Made by a program: the position numbers and the translations under genes | NCBI GenBank assembly: GCA_949987565.1 | Contig: OX465115.1 | Span: 8,954,566 to 9,018,565, forward strand | DNA: 64,000 nucleotides | Reading direction: 5' to 3' | DNA from: Luidia sarsii | Lineage: Eukaryota; Echinodermata; Asteroidea; Paxillosida; Luidiidae | The notes under the pieces: model-generated | Databases searched by the model: none | Seen by the model: the letters and a program-made list of their open reading frames with translations, nothing else | What the model was told of the DNA's origin: nothing | Shown: positions 22,751 through 34,440 of the stretch, one piece after another | Position numbering within the stretch: position 1 is the first letter of the stretch | Layout: each line of letters opens with the position of its first letter

Positions 22751-23012
22751 TAGTCCGAGTAACTTGGACCCTTACAATTGCCCTTTTAATTTTTTTTTGA
22801 GGAGGTCGGGCGATAGTACTAGTAGGGTCACTTTTCTCAGTTAGGAAACACGTGAGAACAACGATGTGTTCGACTCCATGACTACCCCCGACCGAAATCC
22901 CCAGATTTTACCTCCAAAACACCCGTGAAACCGTCCCATGCACCCATCTTTGGATTAAGTGAGAATCACCGATTTAAATACTGGTCATTTGTTTTACCCA
23001 CGTTTGGGGAAA
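22751..23012 (+). repeat. Dispersed repeat copy a (pairs with 28744-28965)
   Basis: Both copies begin TAGTCCGAGTAACTTGGACC. They share CCAGATTTTA-like and TGGATTMAGTGAGAATCAC blocks in order and end at CACGTTTGGG. Both are on plus. Copy a has about 40 bp extra. Class unknown. Confidence 0.8.
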
Positions 23013-23219
23013 AAGGAGAAATTTCCCCTCCGGTGATCGAGAAGATTCTCAAAAAATGCGGCGGCCATCTTTGATTTCAAATTGAAACGGTATACACTCA
23101 AATCGATGACGTTTTGCGCGACCATAGGGGTCAACGCGTGTGTGTGCGCGCACACACTCACACAGACCCACTGCGCATACGGACCTGTCTAAACGTCATC
23201 GATTTGCGTGTAGCGTGTA

Positions 23220-23290
23220 GTGTTTGCAACCCCCCGCTGGCTGCCCCCCCGCGCAAACCCAGCTGGCGACCCCACGCGCAAACCTTCGAT
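23220..23290 (+). repeat. Diverged satellite units left of the palindrome
   Basis: Two degraded units with GCAAACCCAGCTGGCGACC match the 23970-24631 array. The palindrome 23295-23968 therefore sits inside the array. Confidence 0.7.
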
Positions 23291-23294
23291 TTGG

Positions 23295-23968
23295 GTACCC
23301 CCAGAACTGTGGGGTTCTACGTCGTCCGCTGCTCTCCCGACCGGAACCCCACAGATAACTAGGCTTTTTTCCCATAGGCTTCTGTGTAACGTTCACAAGT
23401 GCTGTGGCATAGGGATCAGCAGGTTCAGCATAACTCATAAAATACTGCTTCATTTGGCCCAAGATTTCTCGCAAATGTGGTTTACATACCACGCACCTGT
23501 GTGCAACTGTCCATTTGGCGAAAATGTATCGATTTCCAAAAAAATGGGCGAAAACCTCCCGGTTCGGTTGCAACATTCAAACGGCAGCTCCGTAACTGGC
23601 AGTCTGGTCCCTGTAGTACGGTATAGCGCCTTGCTGCGAAGACGTACAGGGGACCAGACTGCCAGTTGCGGCGCTGCCGTTTGGATCTTGCGACCAAACC
23701 GGGAGGTTTTCGCCCATTTTTTTTTTGGAAATCGACACATTTTCGCCAAATGGACAGTTGCACACAGGTGCGTGGTATGTAAACCACATTTGCTAGAAAT
23801 CTTGGGCCAAATGAAGCAGTATTTTATGAGTTATGCTGAACCTGCTGATCCCTATGCCACAGCACTTGTGAACGTTACACAGAAGCCTATGGGAAAAAAG
23901 CCTAGTTATCTGTGGGGTTCCGGTCGGGAGAGCAGCGGACGACGTAGAACCCCACAGTTCTGGGGGTA
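23295..23968. mobile_element. 674-bp near-perfect palindromic fold-back element
   Basis: The arms run from GTACCCCCAGAACTGTGGGG (23295) to its complement ending at 23968, with symmetry centred near 23632. Pairing persists to the centre, including the CAAACGGCAG...CTGCCGTTTG block around 23578-23688. The flanks CGATTTGG and CGGTTTGG (7 of 8 identical) may be an hAT-type 8-bp target duplication. Long ORFs on both strands here are by-products of the symmetry. Confidence 0.9.
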
Positions 23969-23969
23969 C

Positions 23970-24631
23970 GGTTTGGGCTGGTGAACCCACGCGCAAACCT
24001 TAGCCTAGGTTTGCACTGGCGAACCCACGCGCAAACCTTAGCCTAGGTTTGCACTGGCGAACCCACGTGCAAACCTTAGGTTTGTGCTGGCGAACCCACG
24101 CGCAAACCTTAGCCTAGGTTTGTGCTGGTGACCCCACGTGCAAACCTTAGGTTTGTGCTGGCGAACCCACGTGCAAACCTTAGGTTTGGGCTGGCGAACC
24201 CACGTGCAAACCTTAGCCTAGGTTTGCGCTGGTGACCCCACGTGCAAACCTTAGGTTTGTGCTGGCGAACCCACGTGCAAACCTTAGGTTTGGGCTGGCG
24301 AACCCACGTGCAAACCTTAGCCTAGGTTTGCGCTGGTGACCCCACGTGCAAACCTTAGGTTTGTGCTGGCGAACCCACGTGCAAACCTTAGGTTTGTGCT
24401 GGCGAACCCACGTGCAAACCTTAGGATTGAGCTGGCGAACCCACGCGCAAACCTTAGCCTAGGTTTGTGCTGGCGAACCCACGTGCAAACCTTAGGATTG
24501 GGCTGGCGAACCCACGTGCAAACCTTAGGTTTGGGCTGGCGAACCCACGTGCAAACCTTAGCCTAGGTTTGCGCTGGTGACCCCACGCGCAAACCTTAGG
24601 TTTGCACTGGCGAACCCACGCGCAAACCTGG
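23970..24631 (+). repeat. Satellite array of 19 units (33/38 bp) with inverted unit ends
   Basis: Each unit is GGTTTGnnCTGGCGAACC followed by CACGYGCAAACCTTA, with an optional GCCTA. By eye I count 7 long (38 bp) and 12 short (33 bp) units. The start GGTTTG(C) and the end (G)CAAACC of each unit are complementary. A three-unit higher-order pattern (long-short-short) is repeated in units 7-12. Isolated units occur at 23220-23290 and about 27743-27775. Confidence 0.92.
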
Positions 24632-25164
24632 CTCCTTGCTCGAAGCTACATGGTTCGTTAGTGAACGTAAATATTCTTCCTTTTTTCCCCCTTGGTGTTT
24701 TTAATGTTACTAATAGTCCGTAATTTTGATACCTCGAATTCAATTCTATATAAAGAGCGAAGAATCTCAAGACGTGTCTGGCATCTACCGCCTCACAGGG
24801 CAACGATATCGATATCCAAACCGACTGTGGCGCTCCATTATTTTTTATTTGTTTAAATCAATATGTTAATACATGGAGGCTTGACAATTGTATGTATTTC
24901 GGGATTAATTTCCTTCATGTTTTCCTTCAAGGTGACCATCTAATTTCAAACATACAGTTCATGTCATGCCAAGCCATTTCCATGGAAGTCTTTGGCCCTG
25001 TCCTTATACTTCACCAAGTAATAAGTAATTTTCTTTCTTGGGAGGGGGTATGAAATGCGTGGAGCCTTCTTCTGTGTTGGTCCATGGTTGGTCAAAACTT
25101 AGGAACACAACTTCATTTACTGTTAGGCCTCAGTGAAGTCTTATTTTCATTCAATGAGGGTTTG
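24632..25164. other. No gene seen
   Basis: Unique-looking AT-rich sequence between the satellite array and the fold-back element. No feature is supported. Confidence 0.4.
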
Positions 25165-25170
25165 CCCTGC
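25165..25170 (+). repeat. Target-site duplication CCCTGC
   Basis: CCCTGC precedes the fold-back element and recurs directly after it at 26420-26425. Confidence 0.7.
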
Positions 25171-26419
25171 TATGGGCGGCCATTTGGGCAAAAAAGACAA
25201 CCGTCAAATTAAAGCTTAACCGTCGAACTAAAGGACAACGCCAGAAAGTAAAAGGACAACGCCAGAAAGTAAAAGGACAACGGCCAAATAAAAGACAACG
25301 GCAAAATAAAAGACAATGGCAAAATAAAAGTCAGCGGCAAAATAAAAGACAACTGCCAAATAAAAGACAACTGCCAAATAAAAGACAACGGCAAAATAAA
25401 GGACAAGGGCCAAATAAAAGACAACGGCCAAATAAAAGACAATGGCAAAATAAAAGACAACGGCAAAATAAGAGACGACGCCAAAATAAAAGACTTTCCC
25501 CAAATAAATACAGAGGGTGCTGTTCACGACGTGGCAAAATTGTTAAAGACAGCGCGCCAAAATGAAAGACGACTCGCGATGCCATAAAGACGACGCCAAA
25601 ATAAAAGACGACGCGCGCCATAAAGACAACGCCAAAATAAAAGACTCTCCCCAAGTAAAGACAGAGGGCGCTGTGTACTATTGGAAGCTTAATTAATATT
25701 CATTAGGGTCTACGCTCCTCGGACGGGTAATAAGGTCACAAGTGGGCCTGCGGTACACACTGCATGCATTGCACATGTGTACCGTAATGCAAGGAAAGAG
25801 ATGTGAACCTACAATTGTACTGTACATGTACATTGTACTGTACAAATGTACAAATGTACATGTACAGTACATGTACATGGTGAACGTACTGTACATGTAC
25901 CGTACATATACTGTACAGTATATGTACATGTACTGTACAGTACACTGTACAATGTACATTGTACAGTGTACTGTACATTGTACATGTACTGTACACGTAC
26001 ATTGTACATGTAAATGTTCATGTACAGTATGTACACAATAGTACACAGCGCCCTCTGTCTTTATTTGGGGAGAGTCTTTAATTTTGGCGTTGTCTTTATG
26101 GCGCGCGTGGTCTTTTATTTTGTCGTCGTCTTTATGGCGTCGCGAGTCGTCTTTCATTTTGGCGCGCTGTCTATAACAATTTTGCCACGTCGTGGACAGC
26201 GCCCTCTGTCTTTATTTGGGGAGAGTCTTTTATTTTGGCGTCGTCTCTTATTTTGCCGTTGTCTTTTATTTTGCCATTGTCTTTTATTTGGCCGTCGTCT
26301 CTTATTTTGCCGTTGTCTTTTATTTGGCCGTTGTCCTTTTACTTTCTGGCGTTGTCCTTTAGTTCGACGGTTAAGCTTTAATTTGACGGTTGTCTTTTTT
26401 GCCCCAATGGCCGCCCATA
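25171..26419. mobile_element. 1249-bp fold-back element with tandem-repeat arms
   Basis: Both termini read TATGGGCGGCCAT inward. The left arm (25171-25683) and right arm (about 26035-26419) are inverted copies. Each contains a tandem run of 16-18-bp units of the type AAATAAAAGACAACGGC, then two CCAAATAAAGACAGAGGGCGC-like blocks. The spacer 25684-26034 holds a TGTACA-palindrome tract. The left arm has more short units than the right. CCCTGC is duplicated at the flanks. Repetitive translations on both strands are not genes. Confidence 0.9.
25818..26034. repeat. TGTACA/ACATGT palindromic simple repeat in the fold-back spacer
   Basis: Dense self-complementary words (TGTACAGT, ACATGTAC, ACTGTACA) make the tract read almost the same on both strands. 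Confidence 0.85.
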
Positions 26420-26489
26420 CCCTGCTTGACATATTAAATAAACATTGAATACTCGGTGCTTTGCCGCTGCTTGATGAAAAAAAAATCAG

Positions 26490-26557
26490 GCAGGCTGTGC
26501 GGGATTCAAACCTGCAACTCCCGCTTGCTACTTCTAGTGCAGACGCTGCGATTTTGA
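26490..26557 (-). repeat. tRNA-like SINE fragment
   Basis: On minus, GCAGGTTTGAATCCCGCA carries a Pol III box B (GGTTTGAATCC) with a pairable stem. It is preceded by GTCTGCACTAGAAGTA, which resembles the same region at 30309-30380. No box A or acceptor stem is intact. Confidence 0.55.
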
Positions 26558-27577
26558 TGGTCAATGCATTTTTGCTAATCTGAATTTCTGCTTGTAGTCT
26601 CCGCCATGGATGAACGTGATTACATAATGATTAGACATCAAAGGGGTCTTTTGATCATGTCCGGATATACATTCTAGTAACTGAACATTTCTTTATTAAA
26701 TCACAGGTTCCTGATTTGATATTAACAACCAAATGGTTTCGATAATAATACAAGTGATGTCATTAATAAGAAGAGTTTAACTACTGTATATTTACTAATA
26801 AAAAATATAACTTCTTTGGAAACATTTCTTTATCAAATTACCAATTATCGAAAAATAGGGCTAGTGCGTTATTTTTTCTGTATAATTTATTTTGGCAAGA
26901 AAGAGAAACAAAAACCATAGCCACTGTGACGAATATATTCTAGCATGGAAATTAAATGGTATGCACACACATGTAGCTCAAAATGTCGAGGCTCAACATT
27001 TAATTCCTGATATTATGTCCTGTACATATTTATGTGCTGCTGACGCATCAGCACTGGTGGTCCCTTCGCAAGAATGGCCTCAGCATACTGAAATAGAACA
27101 CCCAAAAGAAATAATTGTGGAAGGAACGGACACTACTTTGTAGGTGGAATTTAAAAATAATTCCACAAAAAATCCACACCCAAGATTTAAATTTCGTTGA
27201 GGGCGGTTTGGACAAAGATCCACTAAGGTAATCGACAATTGCAGCTCCTTTGCTCTTCCTTACTGCAGTTCTTGAAGAAACAGTTTTAACAGGAAATTTG
27301 CGTTGGATGAATCTGCAAAAACGGCAGAGTGTCAACCATGTCTGTGCCGACGCTAACAACTCTGAAAGCAAGTACTGACGTTAGCGTGGCGCTTTATGGC
27401 ATGCACACACGCCAACATGTGTGTCACTGCAATTTCTGTCGTACAGTTCATGTCAAAGTCGAGCCTGCGGCACATTTACGGCGCGCAACTTGCGTTTCCC
27501 GATCCTGCAGCGCGCAACTTGCTTTTTCCTATCCTGCGCAAATTGCTCTTGCGCAAACTTGACTCGAGGTCAATCTG
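26558..27577. other. No gene supported
   Basis: An 83-codon open frame at 26892-27143 (plus) has no recognisable domain. Nothing else is seen. Confidence 0.35.
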
Positions 27578-27684
27578 AGGTTTGCGCAAAATCCGAGGTT
27601 TGCGCTCGACACTACTAACTTGTACAAAGTAGTAGTAGTAGTACTAGTACTGTCGAGTGCAAACCTCGGATTTTGCGCAAACCT
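27578..27684. repeat. Inverted repeat of GGTTTGCGCAAAATCC with AGT core
   Basis: The left arm AGGTTTGCGCAAAATCCGAG (27578) and right arm CTCGGATTTTGCGCAAACCT are complementary over about 38 bp, with an AGTAGTAGT/ACTAGT centre. GGTTTGCGC words link it to the satellite at 23970-24631. Confidence 0.8.
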
Positions 27685-27742
27685 CGAATTGATCTTCTGC
27701 ACACCAATCTCGCGCACCTACTCTAGTTTGCGTGCGCAGGCT

Positions 27743-27775
27743 TAGGTTTGCGCTGGCGACCCCATGCGCAAACCC
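27743..27775 (+). repeat. Solitary unit of the 33-bp satellite
   Basis: GGTTTGCGCTGGCGACCCCA then TGCGCAAACC matches the array units, with the same inverted ends. Confidence 0.75.
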
Positions 27776-27839
27776 GCATGCTTAGGTTTGGTTAGTGGCG
27801 CAGTTACATGTAGGTTAGGTTAGCGGCCCAGTAAGTGGG

Positions 27840-28025
27840 ACTACTACTAACTAGTACTGTACCAGTACTTAGTAGTACTAGTACTACTACAGTACTACTT
27901 CTAGTACTAGTTGTACTATATATCTATTTAGTATGTACAGTACAGTACAGTCAGTAGTACACTGAATGACTGATACAGTACCATTACCAGCCACTACCAC
28001 TACCAGTACCAGTCAGTAGTACACT
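27840..28025. repeat. AGTACT/ACTAGT-rich low-complexity tract
   Basis: A run of overlapping AGTACT, ACTAGT and CAGTAC words, largely self-complementary. Not coding. Confidence 0.7.
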
Positions 28026-28138
28026 AGATGTACGTCTTACCAAGCCACTTTTACCCCAACACTCTGTCCGCACTGAACTTTTCATCTTGGGCAAAGTGTC
28101 CCGGGAATTCTATATGGGCAGAAGTTGGCTGGTAAAAG

Positions 28139-28654
28139 GGTCATACTAATTGGCGTCAAGGCGGCGTCAACACACGATAGTGGCGTCAACACGGCGTTAA
28201 GTTCGTCATCACATTAAAAATGTATCATTCTTTGGAAATAAATACACCAGACTATGATAAATATTATCAAAGAGGATTTGCATCATATTTCATTTACAAA
28301 ATGATGTCTTTATCTCGAAAAGAGTCACCACAAAGCAGCACATCTGCTGACATTATCACCCCTGTAGCATAATGGTATAGTCCGTATAGCACTCCTGCAA
28401 TGTGAGGCAAGATGGCTGCCGATTACAGAGCTTAAGAAAGAGCAAATCAGAATGGGAACGGCAATTTCTGGACGCCTCATCTCTCTTTTTCAAGCCAAAA
28501 AATTGTTTTGGCCAATACTAAAAAAAGTCTGCTATTTTGTAAGTACTGCTTTTGGTAATTTTGAATGCAATGTGGGTGTGTTGACGCCGTCCTGACACCA
28601 TTTTGACGCCACTATCGCAAGTTGACGCCATCTTGACGGCAATTAGTGTGACCA
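28139..28654. mobile_element. 516-bp MITE with exact 8-bp target duplication
   Basis: GGTAAAAG occurs at 28131-28138 and 28655-28662. The ends GGTCATACTAATTGGCGTCA and the complement of TGACGGCAATTAGTGTGACC form inverted repeats of about 65 bp with repeated GGCGTCAA words. The 8-bp duplication indicates hAT-type mobilisation. No ORF. Confidence 0.88.
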
Positions 28655-28743
28655 GGTAAAAGAGCATCTGTGCTAGTCAGGAAAAGAAACCGGTAGGAAA
28701 ATTAAAATTGCCTTGGACGTCTACACTGGACTTGGGTAAAATG

Positions 28744-28965
28744 TAGTCCGAGTAACTTGGACCTTACTTACATTTACACGTACAAGAACTTTGCCCTTTT
28801 TTTATTTGGAGGGGCCGGGTTATTTTTCGACTACCGGTGACCGAAACCCTCAGATTTTATCCTGAAAGCACCCATGAAACTGTCCCACGTGCCCACCGTT
28901 GGATTCAGTGAGAATCACAAATTGCAATACTTGTCATATGGACAAACTCACGTTTGGGTAAAAAG
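28744..28965 (+). repeat. Dispersed repeat copy b (pairs with 22751-23012)
   Basis: It shares TAGTCCGAGTAACTTGGACC, the GTGAGAATCAC block and the CACGTTTGGG end with copy a, in the same orientation. Confidence 0.8.
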
Positions 28966-30308
28966 AACGTCATCTTTCAGCTTGTTGAATGGGAAAGACC
29001 TTCTCGATCAACCGAGGCCAGTGAGGTGATTTTTCTCCTTTTTTGTCAAATGATTGTGGCATCGTGCATAGCAATGGCAATGTGTGCAGTGTGAAAATAA
29101 TAGTACTATTATTGACCAGTACACAATCGTGTGTACATGTACACGATGTAGTTGGTGGTTGTAGTCGAAACACCAGCAAAAATCCGGTAGTATGCCTCCT
29201 GTCTTTTCAACCCGACGCGCGTGGGTCCGCTTTGTAAAGAATGCGCTGTGACTGAAAGGCTTCAATATTAAAGGCTTTTGAAAGGCTTCACTATGCCATG
29301 GTATTAGATGGGTGACTTCCAAGACTGTAATACTGTCACATTCAATTCACCCCAAAAAACAAACCTGAGTGCATGGCTATAAACAATTGTTCAAAAGCTC
29401 ATTCTTAAAAAAAACCCCAGGGTTGTATCAGTGATTGTTCAACAGCCGATCATTTGCTGGCTGTTCGGGGGACTGGGTGTGTCGGCGTGTGTTGGCCTTG
29501 GCGCATCTGTTCACTGCCAAGGGCTAGAACCGATGTGGCTCAGCACCGCGGACATTTTCACCTCTTCTTCATTTTAGAAATCATCATCACTGCTTATGCT
29601 ACTAGTGCTGCTGCTTGATGAAGAAGAAAATCCTTCCAAAAGAAAGCTGTTTTCTTCCCAGGATCCGTCGTGATCGCGGCCAAAACTTGCAGCAAACACG
29701 CGTCAAGGGTGCACCGACTATGCACTAACGGAATCAATAATGTGCAGTGCAATAATGCTGTAGTCCAGGTACACGACCCCACACTATCGCGTGTGCATTT
29801 TGTTGTTTTGGATGACTCCCAAGATGCACGTCATCAAGCTTATCGATCGATCGGCCCGTGACCTCTGTTTTGCAAATCGCGCGTGATACAAACCCCTAAA
29901 AAAACGTTTATTTGTGCGGGTTAGAGTGAAGATTGTCTGATATCAATGTATTTACTAGAATTTATATCAGGCCTACATGTACTTCTGTGATATTTAGGGC
30001 TACTTTTATTTTATAATGTACATGTACGTAAAATTGCACTGATCATGAGTATAAATGAACATTACCATTCAAAGCCCTGTCCTCTTTCTAATAATCTTCA
30101 GAGCTGTATAGTCGTGGATACTGCATTCATGCCCAGATATAATGATTTTTGCGTTAGTTAAAATGTAAAATTTTCGAAGAGGATTTTCTCTACTCGATGT
30201 ACAGTGTACTTAAGAATGAACACTGCTCAGTACTGTACTGTACTTTGTCCAATTGTCTGCTGGAAAAATACAGACAGCTACATATGTACATGTATACTAC
30301 ATGTACAT
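28966..30308. other. No gene seen
   Basis: Mixed unique and TGTACA-containing sequence. No exon, domain or structured element is supported. Confidence 0.4.
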
Positions 30309-30380
30309 GTAGGATGGGAATCAAACCCATGACTCCATACTTTCCAGTGCAGACATTTTAACCACTTGACCACCAAGCTT
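30309..30380 (-). repeat. tRNA-derived SINE head or tRNA pseudogene
   Basis: On minus, TGGTCAAGTGG matches box A. ATGGGTTTGATTCCCAT forms a perfect 5-bp T stem with a 7-nt loop (box B GGTTTGATTCC). The acceptor ends do not pair, so it is not a functional tRNA. Confidence 0.65.
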
Positions 30381-33339
30381 GTACACTGAGTAGGGCAAAC
30401 CATCATTGAATTACATTCTCAATGTCACAAAAATCACACAATCCTCAGCCCATGAATATGAAAATGAAAACAGAAGCCTTGGATGTGTTGGTTTGGCAAT
30501 TCCTCATCTAGACATGTGTGTACATGTACAATGTAGGCCCATGTAGGCCCACCTCTGGCCACACCTTTCCCAATGATACCATGGGGACTCATTGTGATGA
30601 TCATTGATGGCATATATACATGTACCACTGTAGCCTTTACTTGAAGGGTTTTCCTTAGGATCCAAGCTGTTCGAAGTACAGTGTATTACTGCGTTCAGTA
30701 GTAAAGTTAGAGTAAACCCACTGGTGAACAAGCAGTGTCAAAGTGCTAATTGCCTTTGGACATACACTGTACATGTACATTGTAGCACTACCACTACCAG
30801 AGCACTCATTGATGTTTGGTGACATGTTTGACTAGAATACAACCTTTTTATGGATATATGTATTTCTTATTGACAAGTTAATATAGGGTCATTCCATGCC
30901 AAGTGAGTCAATTTTCAGAAAACTTCCCAGATGACAGACTGAGAGTTTGTTGAAAAAATTCCAAAAGATGTACATATTTTAATGAACACTCGCAAACATT
31001 CAGACCCTAATTCCTACCGGTTTCGGTGGTTTTACAGGGGTTTTAAGTGTGGGAGCTACACTCCCTTGTGACCCAGGAAATGGAAATTTCCATTTTAATT
31101 TTTAATTAATTTTTTTTTTGGGGGGGAGGGGGTTTAATATCTTATAGATGGAAAGTCGCAGGTTGCTGAAAAATTCTTGGCCAGAGATTCAGAAATTGGC
31201 AACGAATGAGTAATATCTTTAACCACTTGGGTACTGTTGACATCACATTATGAAGGTGCCGCCATGAGGGCAATTACTACACGTACAAGTAATTATAGAC
31301 CACTGAGTATTGAAGTACAGTACATGTACACATGTTTGTATTTAAATGAGTATTAAAGACAAGTATTGAGTGAATGGTGGGGGAGCCATTGATGCAGGGG
31401 AAACTGATGTCCCTGTTAAGTTACAGTGACCTTGATGTACGTACATGTACAGTACATGTATGTAAATCTAACAGGTCTTCAGACGTTGCAGAAACTTTCT
31501 CCTGTGCTCAATAATCGTAGAACTCTATTAATTAATTAAAAAAGCTGTACAGTTATTGTGTGTGGAATTTACCAGCCATTCACGGTGAATATTTGATCTG
31601 TCTGAGCTGCAATGTTTAACAATGTATCTGGCTGTCATGTCATGTCAACGGATTTGTCAATATTTACTCCTGAAATTTCAAGTTCTCTTGAAAAATTTAA
31701 AATCTGTTTACAAACGTACAATGTAACACTTCCCCGACAACTTCACCCCATGGATGACAGCACCAAGGACAGCCTCTATGGGGGCGTGGCTGCTCCCCCA
31801 TCCAAACTTTTCAAAAATCATATTTAGTTTCTCATCCCTGCCTGCATCCTTTTTCATGTTTTTGTGCTGCCGCATCAATTTTTTTCTCGCATATGCACAG
31901 CCTACATATCGTACTGTACATTTACCTTTAGGTCTGCTTTGTTTATGCAAGCACAACTGGCATTACACATTGTCAAATTGTTGAGATTGCACTGAATATC
32001 TTCTTCCGCTTATTCCACCGTTAGGGACTTGGTGAGGGGGGATGCTGTAGTTGGTCACATTTTGGGGCAGCCCAACAAATATGTACCGGGAAGGTGCATT
32101 ATGAGATGGCTAGGCAGTGTCACCAAGCCGTTGCAGCCAGCTCACTGTGTGTGGTACAATGTACATTGTACATGTGCTATCAAGATCCAGGTCGTGGCCT
32201 GTGGGTAGGAGAATGTTTGGAATTTGTTGAAGTAAGAGCCAACAAAAATGACAAGAGATGCTGAGTGGCAGGAGAAAGGGCAGAGAGAAAGCAGGCATTG
32301 GCGACCAAGGTCTTGTGTTGGAGGTTATTTGGGTCTTGCAAGGCCTTACCCCACAAGACTGTGGGTGAGGTTTTCCCTGTGTGGTGCAGCTGGTGCAATG
32401 ACGGACAGTACCGGGTAGGTACACATGTAGTAGTACCGGGAGGAAGTCCATTGGTGTGGCTTCATCACATTCTTCTATGAGCGGCAGTTATCAGGCCCCC
32501 TGTTTCCTTCTTCAAATCCCTATTCCTCAACCAATTTTAGCTCTTGACACATGCCTGCCCCTGTGTACTGTACATCTCAGAAATGTCATGTGAAGTGGGT
32601 TTTCCTGCCACCTATATTTCCTCCTCCGTTGCCTCTCCTTGAGCTCCGTGGATCCCTGTTCATCCACACTCAGCACTCGCACACCCATTGCCAGTGATCT
32701 TTCCAGAGTGGTGGTGACATGATACATGTACTTCAGGTTCTTCTCAATGTTTTTTGGGGGGCAGAACTGTGCATGCCTGAAATATGATCTAACCAGACTG
32801 CACACACTTGGTTTGCTCATGCTCGTACAATGTACGTGTATGGTTACTGCACAGCCATGTGGAGATAAATAGTGTTTATCTGTGCACAGCGATCTGTGGG
32901 ATGTTACTGGTACTTATCAATTTTCTCTTTTTGACAGCGTTCACACACATGTACGGTAGCAACCGGCAAATACTTGTGATATTTAAAAAAAGAAAAGAAC
33001 TAAGCTTTGGATTGCGCTTTGGATTTTTATCGCCATATTATTCCCTCCATTTACATGCACTTTAACTTGTACATGTACATGTAGCTGGGATTTCAAACTC
33101 TTTTTGTCTCACCATGTCAGAGTTTGCACAAAGAGGTGACCTGAGGTTGGTGATGAATGGTGAATTTCGCCTCTTCGTGAAAACTCTGATAACCTTGTAC
33201 ATGTATACAGGGCGCGAATTTCCTCTTTTGGGGGCCATCCCATTTTGGCCTTTGATTAAGGGCAAATGTAAAAGGGCACCAAGGCCAAAATAGGCACCAA
33301 GGCCAAAACAATTTTCATAAGAGAAAAACAGGGGAGTGC
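30381..33339. other. No gene recognised
   Basis: Intergenic or intronic sequence with scattered TGTACA words. Minus-strand open frames at 32110-32451 and 32527-32820 lack domains and supporting splice sites. Confidence 0.35.
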
Positions 33340-33670
33340 AATGTACATGTACAGTATAGTATACAAGTTTGTACACGTATACATGTACGTATTTGTAGTT
33401 GTACAGCACATGTACATATGTACATGTACAGCACATGTACATATGTACATGTACTGTACATGTAAAAACATGTACCGTCCACAATTCATGCGTAAGTACA
33501 CACATGTACTGTGCAAGTACAGGTACTGTACATGTACTGTACTGTACAGCCAGTACACACACATGTACATGTACATGTACATGTACACTACATGAACATG
33601 TACATGTTCATTTACACTGCATACATACATGTATATGTACATGTACATGTACATGTATGTACTGAGATGT
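33340..33670. repeat. ACATGTAC palindromic simple-repeat tract
   Basis: About 330 bp of ACATGT/TGTACA hexamers with short interruptions. It is nearly strand-symmetric and gives long spurious frames on both strands. Similar shorter tracts occur at 34050-34320, 40281-40400, 42545-42790 and 47760-47880. Confidence 0.9.
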
Positions 33671-34440
33671 TAATAAATATACATGTGCACATACCGTAAT
33701 GTGCACATAATATCATGAATAAGTATTCGTGCATGTTCCAAGACTACAGGTATCAACCTTCATGCAACAGTGCTTTTACTCTGCATATTTACATTTGACG
33801 GTACACATGTGCATGCACCAGCTTGGCATAGACTTAGTGCAGTACAGTATCTTACTCAGTTACCGTTACTGATGCTTTACATGTACACTTGAATAGTCAG
33901 AGGATAAAACCAATTAAGCAGCACCATTCCTCTCAGATCACATGAAGATTGGTCAACTTCCTGAAATACATACATGTGCATTAAACCAGTGCGTTTTTAC
34001 ATATATACATGTATACTGCTGCATGTACCGGTACCGTATGTACATGTACATTTTCACAGGCCCTTTCTACATGTACATGTGTACATGTGCATGTACAGTA
34101 CACACAACTGTAGCTGCAGCTAATGGGAATAGGGGAAGTGTTAGGACTATAGTACCCGGTATGTCACAAATTACGAGTCATTCCACACATGATTATAGGC
34201 ATTCGCTTTAATTTTCAGATCACTTTAACCAGACAAGTTTTTCTCCAGGGTGGCTGTACACGTGTACATGTACATGTGTACATATACACTACATGTATGT
34301 ACGTACATATACATGTAGGGCCTACTATGTTAGAGAATATGTTCATATTTTACAAATTGTTGATTATTTTGTGGGCTCCCAGACGATGTGAAAATATGTT
34401 AAATTTTGTTGGTGTTTCTGCTGCTACATGTACAGCATAA
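33671..34440. other. No gene; simple-repeat-rich
   Basis: ACATGTAC tract at 34050-34320; otherwise nothing recognised. Confidence 0.4.

Noticed and set aside
23220..23984. 254-codon open frame and its antisense counterparts
   Set aside because: It spans the palindrome and satellite; frames on both strands are mirror images created by the inverted repeat, and there is no protein domain.
23970..24631. Regular 33/38-bp repeats as a CRISPR array
   Set aside because: The units are contiguous with no unique spacers, there are no cas genes, and the context is a eukaryotic genome.
25209..26564. Long repetitive frames with FILPLSFIW or LLFGRCLLF patterns
   Set aside because: They are translations of the 16-18-bp tandem units of the fold-back element, open in several frames on both strands.
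26892..27143. 83-codon plus-strand gene
   Set aside because: No domain, no splice or promoter context, and length within chance expectation for AT-rich sequence.
32527..32820. 97-codon minus-strand exon
   Set aside because: It reads like plausible protein in places but I found no bounding splice sites or recognisable family.
33062..33665. Frames rich in Cys, His, Tyr, Met and Val (166 and 132 codons)
   Set aside because: They translate ACATGTAC simple repeat; the composition follows the repeat in every frame.
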